DNA of 44,779 nt from Hydrogenophaga sp. (GTDB taxonomy: Bacteria; Pseudomonadota; Gammaproteobacteria; Burkholderiales; Burkholderiaceae_C), in contig NZ_JAQVEJ010000005.1 in assembly GCF_028698005.1 (NCBI RefSeq), forward strand, positions 1 through 44,779. Reading direction: 5' to 3'. A model generated the notes under the pieces. That model was not told the origin of the DNA. It was given only the letters and a program-made list of their open reading frames with translations, and did not search any database. Of the stretch, positions 42,506 to 44,779 are shown in pieces. The stretch's first letter is position 1. Every line of letters begins with the position of its first letter. The translations under genes were made by a program, and so were the position numbers.

Positions 42506-42763
42506 TCAAGCGGCGTCCCAGGGCTTGATGTCGCCTGCTTCCAGCACGCGAATCTGTTGTTCGACGGCATCGAGACGGCTGCGGCAATAGGCCAGCAGCT
42601 CGGTACCGCGCTGGTAGCGGCCGAGCAACTGGTCCAGGGGCAACTGGCCGGCATCGAGCTGGGCGACCAGTTGCTCCAGTTCGTCCAGCGCGGCCTCGTA
42701 GCTGGCGGCCACCGGCGCCTGCACCGGCACCGCCTTGGCCTTGGATGGGGTCGAGGATGTCAT
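42506..42763 (-). CDS. xseB: Exonuclease VII small subunit
   Basis: XseB is the small helical subunit of exonuclease VII, which degrades single-stranded DNA. The 85 residues contain the family core [54 protein letters not shown], a two-helix hairpin. A basic Pro/Ala-rich N-terminus precedes it. It is the first gene of the xseB-ispA-dxs operon. A TAAAAT (minus strand, 42843-42848) is a candidate -10, giving a leader of about 70 bases. Confidence 0.94.
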   Translation of the reverse strand: MTSSTPSKAKAVPVQAPVAASYEAALDELEQLVAQLDAGQLPLDQLLGRYQRGTELLAYCRSRLDAVEQQIRVLEAGDIKPWDAA

Positions 42764-42842
42764 GGATGTCTATGGTGGCCCGTGGCCGGTACGCGGCCTG
42801 GGCACGGGCTGCACCCGCCATCGGCGGCGGGCCGAATGGGGC

Positions 42843-42923
42843 ATTTTAGCGCCCACCCCCGGTTTTTCGTATCACAAAACCACAAACCTCCCGACCCGAA
42901 GTTCAACCGACACGGGATACAAT
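42843..42923. promoter_or_regulatory. Divergent promoter region xseB / Rieske oxygenase
   Basis: TAAAAT on the minus strand (42843-42848) and TACAAT on the plus strand (42918-42923) are candidate -10 elements for the two divergent units. Neither has a recognisable -35 at standard spacing. Confidence 0.4.
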
Positions 42924-42929
42924 CGCCGT

Positions 42930-43055
42930 CTTTTTTCCAACTGACGGGCCTTATCAGCCCGGAGGGACGTAACACCCATTTCCCGCGCAGATCGTTCACT
43001 CGCTAAGCGCTTCACCCTGCCCCTTCATAGGGGGAGTCTTTAGGTCAGGACCATC
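42930..43055 (+). promoter_or_regulatory. Long structured leader of the Rieske oxygenase gene
   Basis: If transcription starts near 42930, the leader is about 125 bases. It contains CGGGC-CTTATCA-GCCCG (42945-42961), a GGG...CCC pairing next to it, and CCCC-TTCATA-GGGG (43020-43033) close to the ribosome-binding site AGGA at about 43047. It matches no riboswitch class that I recognise. Confidence 0.4.
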
Positions 43056-44219
43056 ATGGCTGATTTGAGTCTTCAATTGCAGCAGGCCGCAAGCCAATTG
43101 CCGGTTTCCAGCTATTTCGATGAGGCGTTGTTCCGGCGGGAACTTGAAACGATCTTTCAGCGCGGGCCCCGCTATGTGGGGCACGCCAACGCTGTGCCCG
43201 ACGTGGGCGACTATTTTGCGCTGCCCCAGGAGGGCGAAGGCCGCGCGCTGGTGCGCACGCCCGGCGGCGTCGAACTGGTGTCCAACGTATGCCGCCACCG
43301 CCAGGCGGTGATGCTCAAGGGCCGCGGCAACCTCGGACAGAACGCCTCCGGCCATGCCGGCGGTCACATCGTCTGCCCGCTGCACCGCTGGACCTACAGC
43401 GGCGGCCAGGGCAGCAAGCTCGGCAACCTGCTGGGGGCGCCACATTTCGCGCACGACCCCTGCCTCGACCTGAACCGCTACGCGCTGCGCGAGTGGCACG
43501 GCATGCTGTTCGAGGACAACGGCCGCGACATCGCCGCCGACCTGGCCGGCATGGGCCCGGCCTCGGTGCTCAACTTCGAGGGCATGGTGCTGGGCCACGT
43601 GGAACTGCACACCTGCAACTACAACTGGAAGACCTTCATCGAGGTCTATCTCGAGGACTACCACGTCGAACCCTTCCACCCGGGCCTGGGCAATTTCGTG
43701 ACCTGCGACGACCTGCGCTGGGAATTCAAGCCCGAGTTCTCGGTGCAGACCGTGGGCGTGCAGAACCTGCTGAGCAAGTCCGGCAGCCCGGTCTATCAGC
43801 GCTGGCACGAGGTGCTGATGAAGTACCGCAACGGCGAGTTGCCCGAGCAGGGCGCCGTCTGGCTGACCTACTACCCCCACATCATGGTGGAGTGGTACCC
43901 GCACGTCCTGACGGTTTCCACGCTGCACCCGCTGGCCGTGGACAAGACGCTGAACATGGTGGAGTTCTACTACCCCGAGGAAATCGCCGCGTTCGAGCCC
44001 GAGTTCATGGAAGCCCAGCGCGCGGCGTACATGGAAACCTGCATCGAGGACGACGAGATCGCCGAACGCATGGATGCCGGCCGCAAGGCCCTGCTGGAGC
44101 GCGGCGACAACGAGGTCGGTCCCTACCAGAGCCCGATGGAAGACGGCATGCAGCACTTCCACGAGTGGTACCGGGAAAAAATGGGAACCACCCTCCCCGC
44201 CCGCGACCAGACCCCCTGA
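43056..44219 (+). CDS. Rieske non-heme iron oxygenase, alpha subunit type
   Basis: This is an aromatic ring-hydroxylating dioxygenase-like protein. The Rieske [2Fe-2S] ligands are Cys79-x-His81 (CRHR) and Cys107-x2-His110 (CPLHRW). The mononuclear iron site is in NYNWKTFIEVYLEDYHVEPFHPG with His203 and His208 as ligands and Asp201 as the probable electron bridge. It is 387 residues, typical for an alpha subunit without a beta partner. No ferredoxin or reductase gene is adjacent. The start is the ATG at 43056. The substrate is unknown. Confidence 0.92.
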   Translation: MADLSLQLQQAASQLPVSSYFDEALFRRELETIFQRGPRYVGHANAVPDVGDYFALPQEGEGRALVRTPGGVELVSNVCRHRQAVMLKGRGNLGQNASGHAGGHIVCPLHRWTYSGGQGSKLGNLLGAPHFAHDPCLDLNRYALREWHGMLFEDNGRDIAADLAGMGPASVLNFEGMVLGHVELHTCNYNWKTFIEVYLEDYHVEPFHPGLGNFVTCDDLRWEFKPEFSVQTVGVQNLLSKSGSPVYQRWHEVLMKYRNGELPEQGAVWLTYYPHIMVEWYPHVLTVSTLHPLAVDKTLNMVEFYYPEEIAAFEPEFMEAQRAAYMETCIEDDEIAERMDAGRKALLERGDNEVGPYQSPMEDGMQHFHEWYREKMGTTLPARDQTP

Positions 44220-44314
44220 GGGGTTGCCGCCAGCGGCCCGCGCAACTGCGGCTGCACACGGCACTGGCCCGGGCCCCGACAGCACCACATCCACACGACT
44301 GACCCTGATTCACC

Positions 44315-44779
44315 ATGCAAGCGTTGTGGATGCTGCTGGGCGCGTTTTTCTTCGCCACCATGGGGGTGTGCATCAAGTTCGCGTCCAACGATTTCAACAG
44401 TTTCGAGATCGTCACCTACCGCGGCCTGGTCGGCATCATCTTCATGTGGTTCTACGTCCGTCATCGCGGGGTTTCCCTGCATACGCGGGTGCCAATGATG
44501 CACGCCTGGCGCAGCCTGGTCGGCTCCGTCGCGATGACGTCGTGGTTCTTCGCCATCTCGGCATTGCCCCTGGCCACGGCCATGACGCTCAATTACATGA
44601 GCAGCGTCTGGATCGCAACCTTTCTGATCGGCGGGGCCATCCTGTTGCAGAGACGGGGCCAGCCGATCCTGCGACAAGGCCCCCTGTTCCTGACCGTGCT
44701 GGCCGGCTTCGCCGGTGTGGCCATGATGCTGCGCCCGACGCTGGCGCCGAACCAGCTCCTGGGCGGACTGGTCGGCCTG
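44315..44779 (+). CDS. EamA/DMT-family transporter (truncated by window end)
   Basis: An open frame from the ATG at 44315 runs off the window without a stop, so it is absent from the ORF track. It reads MQALWMLLGAFFFATMGVCIKFASNDFNSFEIVTYRGLVGIIFMWFYVRHRG, the first EamA repeat, continuing with helices such as SLVGSVAMTSWFFAISALPLATAMTLNYMSSVWIATFLIGGAILL. The visible 155 residues cover about half of a usual protein of around 300. It lies 95 bases after the Rieske gene on the same strand and may be co-transcribed. The substrate is unknown. Confidence 0.9.
   Translation, partial: MQALWMLLGAFFFATMGVCIKFASNDFNSFEIVTYRGLVGIIFMWFYVRHRGVSLHTRVPMMHAWRSLVGSVAMTSWFFAISALPLATAMTLNYMSSVWIATFLIGGAILLQRRGQPILRQGPLFLTVLAGFAGVAMMLRPTLAPNQLLGGLVGL

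Noticed and set aside
1-44779. tRNA, rRNA, transposase, integrase, restriction-modification or toxin-antitoxin genes
   Set aside because: None of the reading frames or intergenic sequences shows the expected motifs; the region reads as stable core chromosome.

Overview
The window is a GC-rich, tightly packed chromosomal segment of a betaproteobacterium, most likely from the order Burkholderiales and Comamonadaceae-like. The evidence is the gene content and order (uvrC-pgsA; earP-efp; dapA-bamC; xseB-ispA-dxs; parE-parC; TRAP transporters) together with a hairpin-rich intergenic repeat of a style common in that family. I cannot name a genus. No rRNA, tRNA, CRISPR array, prophage, insertion sequence or transposase was seen, and no gap between genes exceeds 300 bases.

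Layout, left to right. 1-5.3 kb (minus strand): HU protein, a tartrate/D-malate-type dehydrogenase, an EamA transporter, pgsA and uvrC. 5.3-8.2 kb (plus): earP, which arginine-rhamnosylates EF-P, then efp itself with the target Arg at position 32, then a LOG-family protein. 8.3-15.1 kb: an AcrAB-OprM-type RND efflux operon (minus) diverging from its TetR repressor gene (plus), with an operator whose 9-base half-sites match the E. coli AcrR operator as I recall it. 15.1-21.5 kb (minus): MFS transporter, rmuC, a membrane-anchored unknown gene broken by an in-frame TGA, a 2-hydroxyacid dehydrogenase, an NhaD-like antiporter and an FKBP. 21.7-28.0 kb: RidA (plus) converging on a PLP-dependent D-amino acid deaminase-like gene, a 62-residue membrane protein, parC and parE (minus). 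28.2-32.3 kb (plus): a translationally coupled MFS / 46-aa membrane protein / methyltransferase trio, then dapA and bamC. 32.3-35.6 kb: an Ala-rich LEA-like lipoprotein, an unknown gene, a ribosomal-oxygenase-type cupin (minus), a SlyD-like FKBP (plus) and dut (minus). 35.7-42.8 kb (minus): a TRAP transporter (dctQ-dctM-dctP) and the isoprenoid/DNA repair operon xseB-ispA-dxs. 43.0 kb to the end (plus): a Rieske oxygenase and a truncated EamA transporter.

Most of this is housekeeping DNA, and I do not see a large undescribed system such as a defence island or biosynthetic cluster. The best leads are smaller. They are: the broken membrane protein gene at 17.9-18.6 kb; the coupled trio with a 46-residue protein that the ORF track misses; a recurring -10-like hexamer placed 6-8 bases before ATG in at least six genes without Shine-Dalgarno sequences, suggesting leaderless mRNAs; the AcrR-type operator; the LEA-like lipoprotein; and the pairing of RidA with a PLP deaminase.
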